Source: Ceratotherium simum simum (lineage: Eukaryota; Chordata; Mammalia; Perissodactyla; Rhinocerotidae). Taken from it: a stretch of DNA of 64,000 nucleotides. Where the stretch lies: contig NW_004454179.1 of assembly GCF_000283155.1 (NCBI RefSeq), positions 8,495,173 through 8,559,172 of the forward strand, read 5' to 3'. A program made the translations under genes and the position numbers. The notes under the pieces were generated by a model. The model had not been told where the DNA came from and did no database searches. It saw only the letters and a list, made by a program, of their open reading frames with translations. Positions 34,231-47,289 of this stretch are shown here, piece after piece (the first letter of the stretch is position 1; each line of letters begins with the position of its first letter).

Positions 34231-35417
34231 CTGGAATAAAAATAAAATAAGAATCAGATAAAACCTCAAGCAGGAGACTACAAATACACTTCTCTAGCTG
34301 GAGGTGTCTGTTGCCTGAGGAAATAGCCCAGGGTTCACTCGGGATCTTATATCCTAAAAAGTTTTGACCTTGAGTACTGTTCAAACAAATAATATACTTT
34401 TTATCTTCTTCATTTCCACCTCCATTTGTGGGCTAATATTGTGATTTTTTTTCAACTTTTGTCACATGAAACTGCATTGCTTGCTCTATAGGAACTGACA
34501 GGAATTCATAACACAAATTGGGTAATGGGGAAAAGCTTACTGTTTTCCCCTAGGGAAAGTAATTCAATACCCATCATCTCTGCTGCCACCTTAAATAAAG
34601 GTATGTGAGAGGGTTGAAAGAATACTCAAACACGTTGGTAGGTTTCCACACCTTTAAATAAGAAAACAAACACCAACCACAAAAATCTAATTTAGTTCAG
34701 TGACTGGATCTCATCTCCAGCTCACTTCCCTGGGCAAAATACCTTGTAGCCAACCTTCTCCTACCACTTCCAGAATAAATTAATCAATACATGAATAAAT
34801 AAGCAAACAAACAAATAAGTTAGGCAGGTTAAAGTCCAGGAGCCCTCTCCTAAAATAGTAACAAGTTTGGCATACATCGGTGTGGTGGTGTCCAGGTTTT
34901 GTTAGGTAGCTTAAGTGAAACATCAAGCTGTGCTGATCCTGTGTTGTGAACATTTGACCAAAACAGGTCCATCCCGCTCGGTGAGGACCTTCTTTGTGAA
35001 TCCTTACGCTGAAAACTAAGCTGAGACTGGCCCAGGATGAGGTGAGCTTCATTATCTCATACCTCCCCACTTCCATCTTTGCAAAATTCTGAACTAAAAC
35101 AATTTAATTTAAATCAACACTTACGACTCCTGGATGCCTTTTCCAACACACTTAGGTCTCCTTGGCTGATGGCTAATGATAGATTACTTCATTTTTAACA
35201 AGACACCAACCTATTAGTACATACTACAAAAATATGTGAAATTTTTTTTGAGTGTTAAATTCCCATACCAATATGTGATGTAGTAGAATGGTTAAAAATT
35301 TTTTAAACAGGTGCTCTGGTTGAAGTGAGGGTGGGAGATGAGTTCCACCTACTCAGCCCTTCCCCTTCCCCTTGCTTCCCTCACCACCTCAGACATTTCC
35401 ACAGAATCCACTGTTTA
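34231..35417. other. Intron upstream of exon, no element recognised
   Basis: Begins with the T-rich acceptor tract on the minus strand, then about 1.1 kb unassigned; short (AAAC)n-like runs near 34800. Confidence 0.4.
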
Positions 35418-35640
35418 AATCATTGGTATATTGGAAAGAGTATGGGTTTTGGATCCAGAGATATCTGAATTCAAATTCCAGATTAGGTATTTACCACCTT
35501 TACGATCTTGGGCACATGGCCTCTATGGGCCTCCGTTTTCTTATTCTTAGAGAAAACATCTACTTCCTAGGATTAATTGAAGATTAAATAGATAACAAAC
35601 CTAAAGTGTCTGGCACACAGTAGGCACTCAATACCTCTTT
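35418..35640 (+). repeat. MIR SINE
   Basis: Head ggaaagagtatgggttttgg through gatcttgggcacatggcctc to tail gtctggcacacagtaggcac. Confidence 0.85.
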
Positions 35641-35659
35641 GTTCTGTTCTAATTTCTCT

Positions 35660-35785
35660 AATTTTCAACTCATAAAGATGGGGTCATAAACAATAGGAGA
35701 CTGATGAATTAACTTTTGTATGAGTATAGAATCCTAAAAATGGAATTGCTGTGTCAAAGGGTACACGCTTTTGAAAATTTGGAGT
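35660..35785 (+). repeat. Old LINE 3'-UTR-type fragment
   Basis: Contains aaaaatggaattgctgtgtc and aaagggtacacgcttttgaa, a common old LINE 3' UTR block. Confidence 0.5.
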
Positions 35786-36392
35786 GGTTACTTATATTAG
35801 GGAATAACACAAAACAATGACATGATCTTTCACCTCATTCCTGGTACAGATGCTAGACTCAGATCCAATAAACATTTATTATGTGCAACACATGGTGCTG
35901 GGCATGTCCATGACCTCACAACCTCTTCCTATTAGTACTTCACTACTAGCACCTCTGATTTTATTTAAAGTTGTGATTAGATGGCATACTAAGTGAAAGC
36001 TAAGCATATTAGAACAGAGTAGTGTGAAAATGAAAAATAATTTATGTAATGTTAATCTAACACACATTTAACATGAATACTAGTTACTATATTACATGAT
36101 GACTAGGCATATGATAAAAATGCACTATAATTAGTGTTCTTTTATGCTTTAGTTAAATATATTATAGTTTCCTCTTTTTTCTTTGTTAGCTCCCGGTTAC
36201 TATTTTAAACATCAGTGTTTATGATTTTTGCTGGCAACATATTTTGTTTAATACTTATTGAGACAAAAATGCCAGATGTATTTTTTCACTATGTAGGATT
36301 CCCTGTGGACACCCTCCCTATCCCACACAATCCATGGCCCTGGGTTGAAGGTCTCTTCACTTTTCCCCTCCTTCCTTTTGTTCCTTTTCTCA
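35786..36392. other. Intron, AT-rich, no element recognised
   Basis: No coding or repeat family identified. Confidence 0.4.
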
Positions 36393-36600
36393 AGTACACA
36401 GAACATGGAGTTAGAAAACCTTGGTTCAGTCCCAGCTGTGCCACTTACTACCTATATGATGTTGGGTTTCTCCTTCTTTAAAATGGGTTTTAAAAGAAGC
36501 ACAAACCTATAGTATTTTCATAGGGTTATAGTACCAATCAAATTAGGAAAAATGCTGGACACAGAACCTAGCACATAAAAGGTATTCAATAACCAAATCT
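36393..36600 (+). repeat. MIR SINE
   Basis: Contains gaacatggagttagaaaacc, ctgtgccacttactacctat and cacagaacctagcacataaa. Confidence 0.82.
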
Positions 36601-36825
36601 ATCCTTCAGGTTACTTAGGGGTACAAGGTAGCAGCAACTTAGACTGAAAAGCTGTGGGATGGGGTGAGCAGGGGAGGACCTGTCTGGAGAAGGAAAGTAT
36701 GTTCATCCACTATAGGATTTGGAATGAGGGAAGTATGGAGCAGCAAGAACAGACTCTGGATTCCCAGTAGGTGGGAGGCAGAGGGAGGGATGGAAAGGGC
36801 TAAGATTATGTTACAAAAATATGGG
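36601..36825. other. Intron, purine-rich
   Basis: No element recognised. Confidence 0.4.
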
Positions 36826-37145
36826 GTTTGAAAAGACCTTAATGGTCATATGGTCTAAAGCACGTAAGCTTGCTACAACATCCCTGAGAAGTGATTTTCC
36901 AGGACAGGGAACCCACTCTCATAAATACTAGTACTGTCCCATCGTACTACAGCTTGAATTGATGAAAGGTACTTCTAATATGGGTCTAAAATTTGCTCCC
37001 TCTTACTGTCAACTCAATGGCTTTTTTAGACCCAGAAATAGTCCAATTTCTCCTTCACATGACACATTGGAGACAAATTCCAGTAAAAACTTTGGCTTAA
37101 ACTTTTTAGAGCCTATTTGTGGTCCCACTTTTAACCTAACAAGCT
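36826..37145 (+). repeat. CR1-type LINE (L3-like) 3' end
   Basis: Blocks ttaatggtcatatggtctaa, gacagggaacccactctcat and ctccttcacatgacacattg follow the order of the mammalian L3/CR1 3' end. Old and diverged. Confidence 0.6.
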
Positions 37146-38927
37146 AGATTCAATCATTCTCAGTTGGTCTCAGGATATTCCTATGGGCTGTGAATTAGAT
37201 TGGAGAAAGGGAGAGCTTCAGGGAGGAAACCAGTGTGATGAGGTTATCTTATCTCAATAGTGCAGGCAAGAAGTGATCTGACTCTAAGTAAGGGAGGTAA
37301 TGGAAAGAAGTAAAAGTGAGAGGCTATGAAGGAAGAACTAACAAAGCTTCTGTAGAGCATAAGAGGAAGGGAGTCAATGATGACCAGGAGGTTATAAAAG
37401 AGAATGTCTTGGAGAACACTGGTGGCAAGGACATGTAGGCAAGTCAGACTAGAGTTTAGATTTGTTAAAAGAGATGAATGATTCTGTCTAAGATATCAAC
37501 AACACAGAGAATATCAAAGATGAAATATACAATGGGTAGTTGGAAATATGAGAAAAAGGTGCAGAGAAAAATTGAGACAGGAAATGTCGACCTGGGTGTC
37601 TTCTTCAGCTTATAAGTAATGGATAAAGCCATGGCTGTAGATGAGCCCTCTGAGAGAATAAGAGAAATCAACAAGAGATGTCAGAGACCCTTTAAAATGC
37701 TTCTCAAATATGGCCCTGGGCATTGCCTCTACTTTTGGCCCAGCTAAGACTCCTTTCCTTCCCCAGCCTGACCATCACGGTGTAGTTTTAATAACCTCAG
37801 TCTAAGTCAAACTCACGTTTCGATGTCAAAGGAATCCTCATATTATACTGAGAAGTTTCAGTAACTTTCATTTGCAGCCTTAAATCCATATTTATATTGT
37901 ACTATGAAAACATGAACTTTGGTCCCCCAGAATTTAGTATCACCTGTAAGAGAGAGGATAATTTAACCCTGAATATGAGTCTAATAAATATCTAAGCCTT
38001 TTTCTTGGGTACTTTTGGGGGATAGCTTGCTGCACTTGTCCTTTGTAAATGTGAAGCTTCTAAGAAAATATTCAACTTCAGCAATCTGTGGTTATTTGAA
38101 AAATTCCTGCCCGTTACAGAACTTTGGTTCTCTGATAGTGGCTGCCGGTGGTAAAGGGCCCAGTATATCATTTAGATTTGGACATGAAGGAGGTGGAGTA
38201 GCCTGCGGTAACCATTTGGTGAGAATAGATTGCTAAAATGATGAAGATGGTGATTTTTAACTAAGCCTGGGTAAAAGGAAGTAAGGCTGGATTCCAACGG
38301 ATTGTCCAGTGACCTGGGGGCAACTCTCTCTGCTTTTCTCTCTTTCTCACTGGGAAGATAAAGGTGATTCTTAGCTACCAATCAGTCTCTCCACAAGAGT
38401 TAATTAGTTTCGTAATGGCTAGAAAGGCATCAGAAGACCAAATAAATTAGAGAGGAAAGGAAGGATTGAGGGAAGGAAAGAAAGAAAGGCGAGAGGAAGG
38501 AAATTCATCAATTAGAGGTGCTTTGGCATCTTCCGCATAAACCCTGGCAGAATGGTTGGCGCTAGAAACACTTAGACTGATACTTTTAGGTAAATCATAG
38601 TCTTCCTCCAAGCTCTCTTGAAATTTCAACATCTTAGGATCATACTACCAGTGGCTGAGCACACTGCAAAAGCTGAAGCCAAGAGAGGCTATGCAGAAAT
38701 AACCTTTCTGGGAACTATTACAAATGCAATGAGGTTGAAACTTTTGTGCACGGACAAATAGCCTGTCTGGCACAATACCAGCAACCATCAGCCCTTCCTC
38801 TGCTGGCCTCTAGATTGGCAAGTCATATCAAGCATCCATCTGGAGAGGTGGCAAGGATGGCAGAGTATACAAAGTAAATGGAACCACTCACCAATTCATT
38901 CACCAACTTTCTTGTCCTTCTTAGTTT
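37146..38927. other. Intron, 1.8 kb with no recognised element
   Basis: One of the longer unassigned stretches. Purine-rich repeats occur near 38450-38500. No splice-bounded HPSE2 homology is seen on the minus strand. Confidence 0.4.
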
Positions 38928-39190
38928 TAAATTTTATTTCCAGTTTAATACCTTTCATCTTATTTAAACTTTTGCTTTTTATTTGTTTATTATAAAAGAA
39001 ATAAGTGCTCACTGTAGACAAATTAGAAAATGCACATTAACAAAATTAAAATATGGAGATGAAAAATCACTGATAGGCCCAACACCTAGAGATACCACTT
39101 GTTAACATATTGCTGTATACCCTTCCAGAGTTTTTCATAGTAAATACACATAAAATTTCCCATAACTAGTTATTTTAAAAATTTATTCCA
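38928..39190 (+). repeat. Old LINE 3'-UTR-type repeat
   Basis: Contains ataaaagaaataagtgctca, caacacctagagataccact and ctgtatacccttccagagtt; related to 4826-5050. Confidence 0.55.
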
Positions 39191-40050
39191 GATTCTATTC
39201 TACTAGCATATTAACCTAAAACTGCCCTAGCTGTGACTCCCAGGCCCATCATACAGGGACACTGATAGAAATGTTAGAGACTCCCAGTCAAATCATCTTA
39301 CTCTTATTTTAATTCTATTCTCGCTATTTAGGGATCCTTTGCCAAGGGGCAGGTCTCATCTCCTTTCTGTCTCTGCCAGCCTGGTTTTAACCCCATCTCC
39401 CCTCCACCCTTCTCCAGGCCCCTAGATTCAGTCTTCAGGATTGTACTACAATTAGCCACTTATGCCCATTAGCCTCTTAAAACATTTAATGAGGAGAGTT
39501 TGTTGGCTCCAGAGGCAGCTGGTTTTGTTTACCTGGCCCTTTACTTTAAAAGGAAAAACCTTTGCCCCTCATTATCTGACCTCTTCTTTTATTTCAGGTA
39601 ATTGCGTTAGAGCTGGCTTCCCATTGCTCAGGAATTTCCGGACCTATTTTGCTGCCTGCTGCTTTCAGAGAGGAGGGGCAGTCTTCTCAGAATTCTAACA
39701 CCCAGCCTGCTGACTGGGCAGATAACTCTATAAAACTGGGGCCTTCCCCATTGAAGAGGGATAAGCTTGGGTAATCATTAGAACAATCCTGTTGACCTAT
39801 AAAACCTATGCTGACACCTTGAAGCCAAACACTGGAGAGGCTGACTTGAGTCTCTCTACAGCTTTATAAATTGCCTTGGCCCCTCCTCCAAAGGCCCTCA
39901 CTCTGGGCTCCTGCTGAGCACATTCTTCTTTACACTTGACTTAAGGTTTTCTTTCTGAGGCTACATTATTCTTAATCTTCTTTGCAATGGGTCAACCTTC
40001 CTATCTTGTGTTCAAAACTACTTTGGGCAGGTAAAGCTTGAAGGAAATGA
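39191..40050 (+). repeat. Unassigned block, possibly an old LTR
   Basis: About 850 bp not matching any family I know. It is pyrimidine-rich with a TATA-like box (ctctataaaactggggcc at 39727-39744) and a second tataaat at 39865. Neither end nor target duplication can be read. Confidence 0.25.
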
Positions 40051-41234
40051 ACATTGTTACATAAAAAGATTCTACAGAATACAGATGTTTCTTTGGCTTT
40101 CTTAAACCAGTTCCTATAAATCCATACAGCAGTCACCCAGCTGACTAAAGGGTTGTAGTTCAGGAATTTAAGAGTTCGTACTGTGGAAAAATGCTATCAT
40201 AGAAAAATGGTACAAGTAAAGGTCAGGGCTTTGGGCAATCCCACAGGAACATAATGGGTCCTCAAAAAATATATTTAATGAAAGCATGAGTGCCTGTATA
40301 ATCTAACCCACAATGAGCCAAAGGGTGGCCCTGAGGCTCAAGCGTTGCGCTAAGGACCCCATTTTCTTGATCTTTTCTCTCTCCTAACTCCTTGCACAGA
40401 CCTAATTCCTTGAGCCCAGACTATTCTCTCCCATGAACCCAGTGTACATGGAGAGACAATGTGTCCTGGCAGAGACTCAAACAGCTGGCCCATGATCCTA
40501 CCAGTACTGAGATGAGCACTATAGAAATTAGAGAAGGAGAGGGGTAGGAAAGCTATCTGCAGCTCCAGCCATCGGAGTGGCCTCTGAGGAGGGCACCTCT
40601 GGGAATGTTCAGAGTAGTGGCAGGTGATGGCACCAAAAGTGTGGGCAGGAGTGGATCCATGTGTTTTGGTCTGAAACTTAAACAATTTGTGGGGCCCTCT
40701 GTAAGAAAAAGAAATCAAAAGTACAAAACACAAAATTACGTACAAAAGTAAATATTTATTTAGAATGACAAAATAAATCACAACAAAATCCCAGAAACTT
40801 AGAGAATCAAGTCCCTTTTTTTCTGAGAGCTCTTTAGGCAACTTACTGGAAATGCCTACATAAAATGCTTCCTGATTATCTAGATTATACCTAGAATATC
40901 TTACAATTCTCAACTACTCTCAGCACTCATAGGAAACAATGCAAGTGAGGGACTTGAAGTTTAATTCATTAGCTTCATGGTAAATCTAATCGAGGGGCAT
41001 CAATAATAGGAATGGCAAGGTCTAAGTTGCGAGAACCTAACCATCTATATGCAGAATTTTTTAATTCAGTGTTTGTGAATTGGGGACTGCTTATATAGTT
41101 ACCACATTCTTTCCCTGGCCTCTTTTCATATAATTGTCATTGCTTGTAGCAGAATAGCACAACTAACTTAACTATAATTAAGTTAGTGTAACTAACTAGG
41201 AGAACACAGAAAGGAGAAAGAGGAAGAGAGAAGC
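40051..41234. other. Intron, no firm element
   Basis: Contains an unusually long minus-strand open frame (40350-40913, 187 codons) with no family resemblance. A short block aatttgtggggcc near 40684 resembles the start of the repeat at 59690. Confidence 0.4.
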
Positions 41235-41420
41235 CTTATATGTATTAAGTTCCTTCTTATTTGCTAGCTTTTTTACATATAGTGTTTCATTTAATCTCAT
41301 GAAAATTTCCTGTTTTGCTGATTAAAAACTGTCTTACAGAGATTTAGTAACTAGGAAACCAGAGATCACATAGGTACTAAGCGACAGATACCAAAAACTC
41401 TTCCCTCTCTACTCTGCTCT
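41235..41420 (-). repeat. MIR SINE
   Basis: Inverted MIR: tgtttcatttaatctcatga, tgattaaaaactgtcttaca and accagagatcacataggtac. Confidence 0.72.
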
Positions 41421-41509
41421 GCCAAGTGTTCGAGCTATAAAATACTGTGCTTACTTCATTTGTCCTGTATTCAAGTACAAACAAAATTTTTACTTATTGG
41501 ATCATGATC

Positions 41510-41636
41510 TAGACAAGGAACTAGGAGTCCTGTGTTCTGCCAGTTATTAGTCTTGTGACCTTAAGCAAGTCACTTAACCTCTTTTATCATCTCATCTATC
41601 AAGGTGGTTGCTTAGCCTAAATGAAAGATGGCTAAT
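41510..41636 (+). repeat. MIR fragment
   Basis: Contains gaactaggagtcctgtgttc and gaccttaagcaagtcactta. Confidence 0.75.
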
Positions 41637-41639
41637 AGT

Positions 41640-44490
41640 ATTCTGTCAGTTTTTGACTTGTGTATTTTCATGCTCTGTTATTAGGTACATACACGTTTAG
41701 GACTGTTACGTCTTGGAGAATTGACCCCTTTATCATCATATAATGACCCTCTTTATCTCTGATAATTTTCCTTGTTTTGAAGTCAGCTTTGTCTGAAATT
41801 AATGTAGTTGCTTCGGCTTTGTTTTGATTCATGTTAGCATGGCATATCTTTCTCCATCCCTTTGCTTTTAACCTATCTGAGTCTTTTTATTTAAATTGGG
41901 TTTCTTGTAGACAACATATAGTTGGATTTTGTTTTTGTATCTTCTCTGACAATCTCTTTTAATTGGCATATTTAGACCATTCACATGTAAAGTGATGATT
42001 GATATAGTTGGGATTAATATCTACTATATTTGTAAGTATTTTCTATACTATTCTTTGTGTTTGTTCTCTTTTTTTTTGGTCCCTTTTTTTTCTGTTTCTC
42101 TAGTTCTAATTGAACATTTTATATAATTATATTTTATTTCGTCTCTTAAGATGTAATTCTTTGTAAAAATTTTTAAGTAGTTGCCCTAGAGTTTCCAATA
42201 TAAATTTTTAACTATCTAAATGTACCTTTAAATAACACTATACCACTTCACATGTAGTGTAGGTATCTTATACTATCCTCAATTTCTCCCTCCCATCTCT
42301 TGTCATTCATTTCACTTATCCATATGCTATAATCACTCAATACATTGTTGCTATTATTACTTTAAACGGTTATCTTTTAGATCAATTAAAAATAAGAACA
42401 ATAGGAGATTTTATTTATTTTATTTACTTTATTTTTACTTCATTTACTCCTTCCCTGACACTCTTCCTTTCTTTACGTAGATTTGAATTTGAATATCACG
42501 TCTCTTCTCCCTAAAAAACTTCTTTCCATCTTTCTTGCAGGGCAGGTCTGCTAGTGATAAATTCTCTCAGTTTTTGTTTGCCTGAGATAGTCTTTATTTC
42601 TCCTTCACTGTTTAAGGATAATTTCACTGGATATACAACTCTAGGTTGATGACTTTTTTCATTCAATTTTAATTATTTCACTCAGTTCTCTTCATGTTGG
42701 TATGGCTTCTCATGAGACTTCATATCCTTGTTCACATTGCTTCATATCATTGTACTTCATATCCTCATCCTCTGTAGGTAAGGTCTGGTTTTGGTCTGGC
42801 TTCTTTCAACGTTTTCTCTTTTCCTTTGGTTTTCTACAGTTTGTATATGATATTCCTAGTTGTAGTTTTCTTGGTATTTATCCTGTATGGTGTTCTCTGA
42901 ATCTCCTGGAGGTGTAGTTTTGTGTCTGTCACTAATTTTGGAAAGTTTTCAGCCATTATTATTTCAATACTTGAAATACTTCAAGCCAATATTACTTCAT
43001 TATTCTTCTGCTCTGTTCTCTCTTTCTTCTCCTTCCAGAATTCCAATTATGTGTATGTTATATACTTTGAAACTGTCCCACACTTCTTGGATGTTCTGTT
43101 CCTGTTTTTTTTTTCATTCTTTTCTCTTTTTGCATTTCAGTTTTGGAAATTTCTATTGACCTAGCCTTAAGCTCACTGATTCCTAAGCTATGTCTAGTCT
43201 ACTGATGAGCCTATCAAAGGCATTCCTCATTTCTGTTACAGTGTTTTTGATTTCTTGTCTTTCCTTTTAATTCTTTTGTAGAGTTTCCATCTCTCTGCTT
43301 ACATTACCCATCTATTATTGCATGCTGTGTACTTTTTCCATTAGATCCCTTAATTTATTAATCATTGCTATTTTAAAATCCCTGTCTAATAATTCCAATA
43401 TCTGTGTCATATCTGATTCTAGTTCTGGTGCTTGCTTTATTTGTTCAGGCTGTGTTTTTTCTTGCCTTTTGGCATACCTTGTAATTTTTTGTTGAAAGCA
43501 CACATGCTGAATTGGGTAATAGGAACCGAGATAAACAGACCTTTAGTGTGAGGATTTGGGCTAAGAGTTGGGCTATGTTTTGTGTTTTCTGTAGCTGTAT
43601 TTACCAGAGGCTTCAAATTCCTTTAATGTCCTTTTTTCTGTATCCTCTTGACTTTAGGCTTCCCTAATTACTCCTCTTCAGAGAAAGTCTATGTCTTGCA
43701 GCTCTTTCAACTTTAATGCACCATTATTATACAAAGACCCTGTTGGTGTCATGGTTGGGTATAGAAGAAGGAAACTTTTCTATAACTTTATGATTAAATC
43801 TCAGTCTTTCAATGGACTTGTTTTTTTTGGCTATAACCTTCATAATTTTTTTCCAGTGGTATAGCTTTTTCCTCCCTTAGGTGAGAAAGGAAGGCTAGAG
43901 GGGGTTAGAGTGGGAAGAATGTCCTTCCCCAGCTGGGATAAGTCCCTGGTTATGTCTTTTCCCTTGGAAAGTTGGCCTTTATTATTGAGAATTCTCTGGT
44001 CATATTTCACAATGATTACTCTTACCCTTCTCCTGCCAGAGCTACTAGGGGATTTTTCTTGGATTCCACAAAAGGGTAGGAGGGGTGCCCTAAGACTGCA
44101 GCCTCCAGGAGTTTCTCACTCTCCAGCTAGTCCACACACAGTCTCCAGCAATTCATCAAAATTACCATTTAAGTGTTCCTACCAGTTTATGGCTTCAGTA
44201 TTTTCTGTTCCAGGTAAGCAAATTTTGGTTGGGATTCTTTGGATTCACCTGTCTTTCCAGATTTCAGGGTGGTGGTTTGCCTTACGATCTCGGTTCAAGA
44301 AAAAGGGTTCAAGAAAAGTTGTTGTTTTCAATTTGTTCAGCTTTTTCCTGTTGAATGAATGAGACCAGAAGTCTGCTAATAGCATTTTTATTGTGCATTC
44401 CAACAGTGATCTTTTGGCAGTACTTGCATTAAGTGTTGTGTTGAAAAATAGCCTTATCTCCACTTTGTATTGTCAATCAGCATATTAATG
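41640..44490 (-). mobile_element. Very old L1-lineage element, inverted
   Basis: From left to right in plus orientation: the block gttttgaagtcagctttgtc and gggtttcttgtagacaacat (ORF2 region), agttttcagccattattatt, gggcaggtctgctagtgata, tattgacctagccttaagct, then the 5' part ending near ttcagctttttcctgttga. All reading frames are broken. Internal order suggests one or two rearranged L1 (or half-L1) copies rather than an intact element. Confidence 0.75.
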
Positions 44491-45878
44491 TGATCAGTTA
44501 GTGATGTCTGCCATGGTAATGGAAGTAAGAAATGGAGGCACATGTGCTATGTATTTGACATTTTTGACCAAGATGATTTCTAAGGCTTTTTCGAGATCCA
44601 AGGCTCAAGGTCTTCTCTTTGACATAGAGTGGAATGATACCATTGGGTGTCCCCTTTGCACATATGAGGTTCTATATTTCAGCTGGTATTAATTAAACTG
44701 CATTTGTATAGGATGTTGTCCAACAGATGCACACAGGAATATATCCAACATTGAGAAAGCAAAAGAAAATGACTTGACCAAAGGTCTCATGTAAGTTTCC
44801 TATTTGAGTTAGATTTTCCACACCCTCATTTATATATGAGATTGAAAAATTATTGCTATTTTGCATTGTCTCAGTCTCTATGCCACACCATTTCCTTAAT
44901 ATGGGATTTTATATGCATATTTTTGAAAGAATAGGACAAAATGTGTCTATATTACCTGTGTGTGTGTAAAACAGCATACATGTTATCACATAATAGACTT
45001 TTTATGAGGACCCCCCAGAAAAACTTATCTCAAGGCTTAGTACCAAGAAAATGATGTTTCTCATGAAAAATTAGTTTCGGTTTTTCCTTACAGACACTAG
45101 ATTTTCTTTTCCACTTTGCATTGGCCACATGCAAGCACAGAATCAAATTTGTAGCCCATCTCTAACAAGAGAATTAAACCAGCTGATATACATTTTAGAG
45201 TCCTAATCTTTTCCACTACTTTATTATTCTTCTAACCCTATTTTCCATTTACTTTCTTCCTCATTTATTTATTTTTATCATTTTGCTATTAAACAGAAAA
45301 GTGAGCAGAAGGAAGTTTAAGAGAAGCTGTGCAAAAAAAAAAAAAAAAAGCACTCAGTAATTCGCAAACTGTATATTAGCCCTCTGTACACACAAAGCAA
45401 AACAAAGCAAAGACCCTTAGTCTTATTTCCTGGTTTATTTTCTTTTCTCTAAAATTCATCTTTTATCTTATCATATATCTAGGAAAGCTTCAGGAAACCC
45501 TATTCTCTTATCAAGTTTAAAAACACTTTTTTCTTCATCAGATCAAATGTTTTATTTGTCACAATATAGTTTGAGGTTGAATCATGAATCCATTAACCTT
45601 TAGCTTGTTGGAAATGGATTTCATTTTCTAAGAATTTTTAGAGGTTTTTATGTTTTCCTGGGGCTAGAATTGGCCCTCCTAAGTGGCTCCAAGAGTTGGT
45701 AAGTTTGAATTAATATAATCAGAGCTACCTGATATTTCCAGAACATATTTCCCCAATGATCACAGAATACTTCACAGGTAAATTTAAAGGATCTTTCTGA
45801 ATGAGAACAGGGCAGTTTTGCATTCTTTCACAATGAAGAAGACAGTACAGGGCTTCAATGCAGGGCATTCAGTCAGGA

Positions 45879-45880
<2 letters not shown>
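44491..45880. other. Intron, 1.4 kb with no recognised element
   Basis: Contains a 17-base A-run at 45333-45349 that has no target duplication or SINE body next to it. Confidence 0.4.
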
Positions 45881-45918
<38 letters not shown>

Positions 45919-45926
45919 TGTGTGTG
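45881..45926 (+). repeat. (TG)n microsatellite
   Basis: Seventeen TG units, a TT interruption, then more GT. Confidence 0.96.
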
Positions 45927-46024
45927 GTGGGGACAGGGGAGGAGGTAAGAAAAGAAGAGGCAGCCTTGGGGTTATGGGGAGATTGACAGGCTTGCACAGT
46001 TCAATAAAGGCCTTTAGCCTTGCT

Positions 46025-46364
46025 CAGGGATCTATAAACTTTTTCTATAAAGAGATAGATAATAAGTAATTTAGGCCTTGGGGGCTATATAGTCTCTGTT
46101 GCGACTTCTCAACTCTGCTATTATAATGCAAACGCAGCCATAGACAATTCATAAATTGATAAGCATAGCTGTGTTACAATAAAACTGTTTATGGACACTA
46201 AAATTTGAATTTCGTAGAATTTTCACGTCACAAAGTATTATTCTTCTTTTGATTTTTTTCAACCATTTACAAATGCAAATAGCATTTTGTAAGGCTCACT
46301 GGCCATACAAAAACCCACGATGGGCGGGATTTGGCCTGCAGGCCATAGGTTGTTAGTTCCCCTG
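46025..46364. repeat. hAT-Charlie non-autonomous DNA transposon (MER1-like)
   Basis: Left end cagggatctataaacttttt and right end gttagttcccctg form the expected inverted ends. The interior has gggggctatatagtctctgt, agcagccatagacaattca-like text and cgggatttggcctgcaggcc. Near full length, family name from memory. Confidence 0.78.
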
Positions 46365-46489
46365 CTGCCCTAAATAGTTAAAATTCCCTGCAGCTAGGAA
46401 ACTACCAGTTATCCTCTTGGATTAAGCATTATCTGCCAGATTTCCCACAGTTGATATACAACAACTACTGGTAGGGTTAACGTACATAT

Positions 46490-46665
46490 CTCTGCTACCT
46501 ATCTGTAATGATTTTCACACTTAAGTATATGAATCACTATCATAGAAAGTACGTTAAATGTCGATTCCCTGGCCCTGGGTAGAGCCCTTGAATCTACATT
46601 TCTAATCAGCATCTCAGGTGATACTATATGTGAGTAGATCCAAACTTTGAGAATCATTTGATCAC
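46490..46665. repeat. MER5A-like hAT fragment
   Basis: Right end aactttgagaatcatttg with ctaatcagcatctcaggtga inside, as in MER5-type elements. Confidence 0.68.
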
Positions 46666-46959
46666 TGTAACTTATTAGATCCTTTGCTTATACAAAACAA
46701 ACAAAAACCCACTAGGCCCCTAGTGTCAAAGAGCAAGTGTTCACAATAAGGTCAACCAGAAAAGAAGGTGCTGAAAGTACACTGTGCCTTCCAACATTGG
46801 TTTGCAACAGTTGTATAAACCTCCAGATTCCTTTATTTCACTCTTTCTACTCTAAATAGCTTTCTTCTCTGTGAACTCTTCTAACCTACTGTGCCCGCAA
46901 GATTTATAGTAATATAAAGTCATGAATCCAGCAACAATCCAGGGCTGTATCACCCATTC
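46666..46959. other. Intron, no element recognised
   Basis: Unassigned. Confidence 0.4.
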
Positions 46960-47289
46960 TAATCTAAACTGACTTCATAAAAATGGAATTTGGACTTCTA
47001 AGTAAACACACAGGACTGAGTGGATGCTAGAAATCCCCCCTCCAATCTTAAACATGTAGAAATGCTGCACAAATAAAACAAAGAATATTAGCTAAACTTA
47101 AAATGGAGGAAAATCCCCAAATAGTAGAAATAAACAGGGATTCAAAATCAGAATGGTAACTGAGCAGAATCAAGAGAGCCTCAATCAAGTAGAGGTCTCA
47201 AGGGTGGGAAGTGGGCGCTACAACTCACACCAGAAATCTCAGAAGGCTGCTCCATACAGTAAACAGAGCATTTTATGAAGCACCTGTTC
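46960..47289 (+). repeat. Probable old L1 5' region fragment
   Basis: Blocks ccctccaatcttaaacatgt and aatggaggaaaatccccaaa resemble an old L1 5' UTR; weak. Confidence 0.4.

Noticed and set aside
40350..40913. 187-codon open frame on the minus strand
   Set aside because: It has no recognisable domain, a low-complexity hydrophobic stretch, no splice-bounded structure and no promoter context. A frame of this size is expected by chance in 64 kb.
45333..45349. A17 run as a retroposed gene or SINE tail
   Set aside because: No element body precedes it and no target duplication flanks it.
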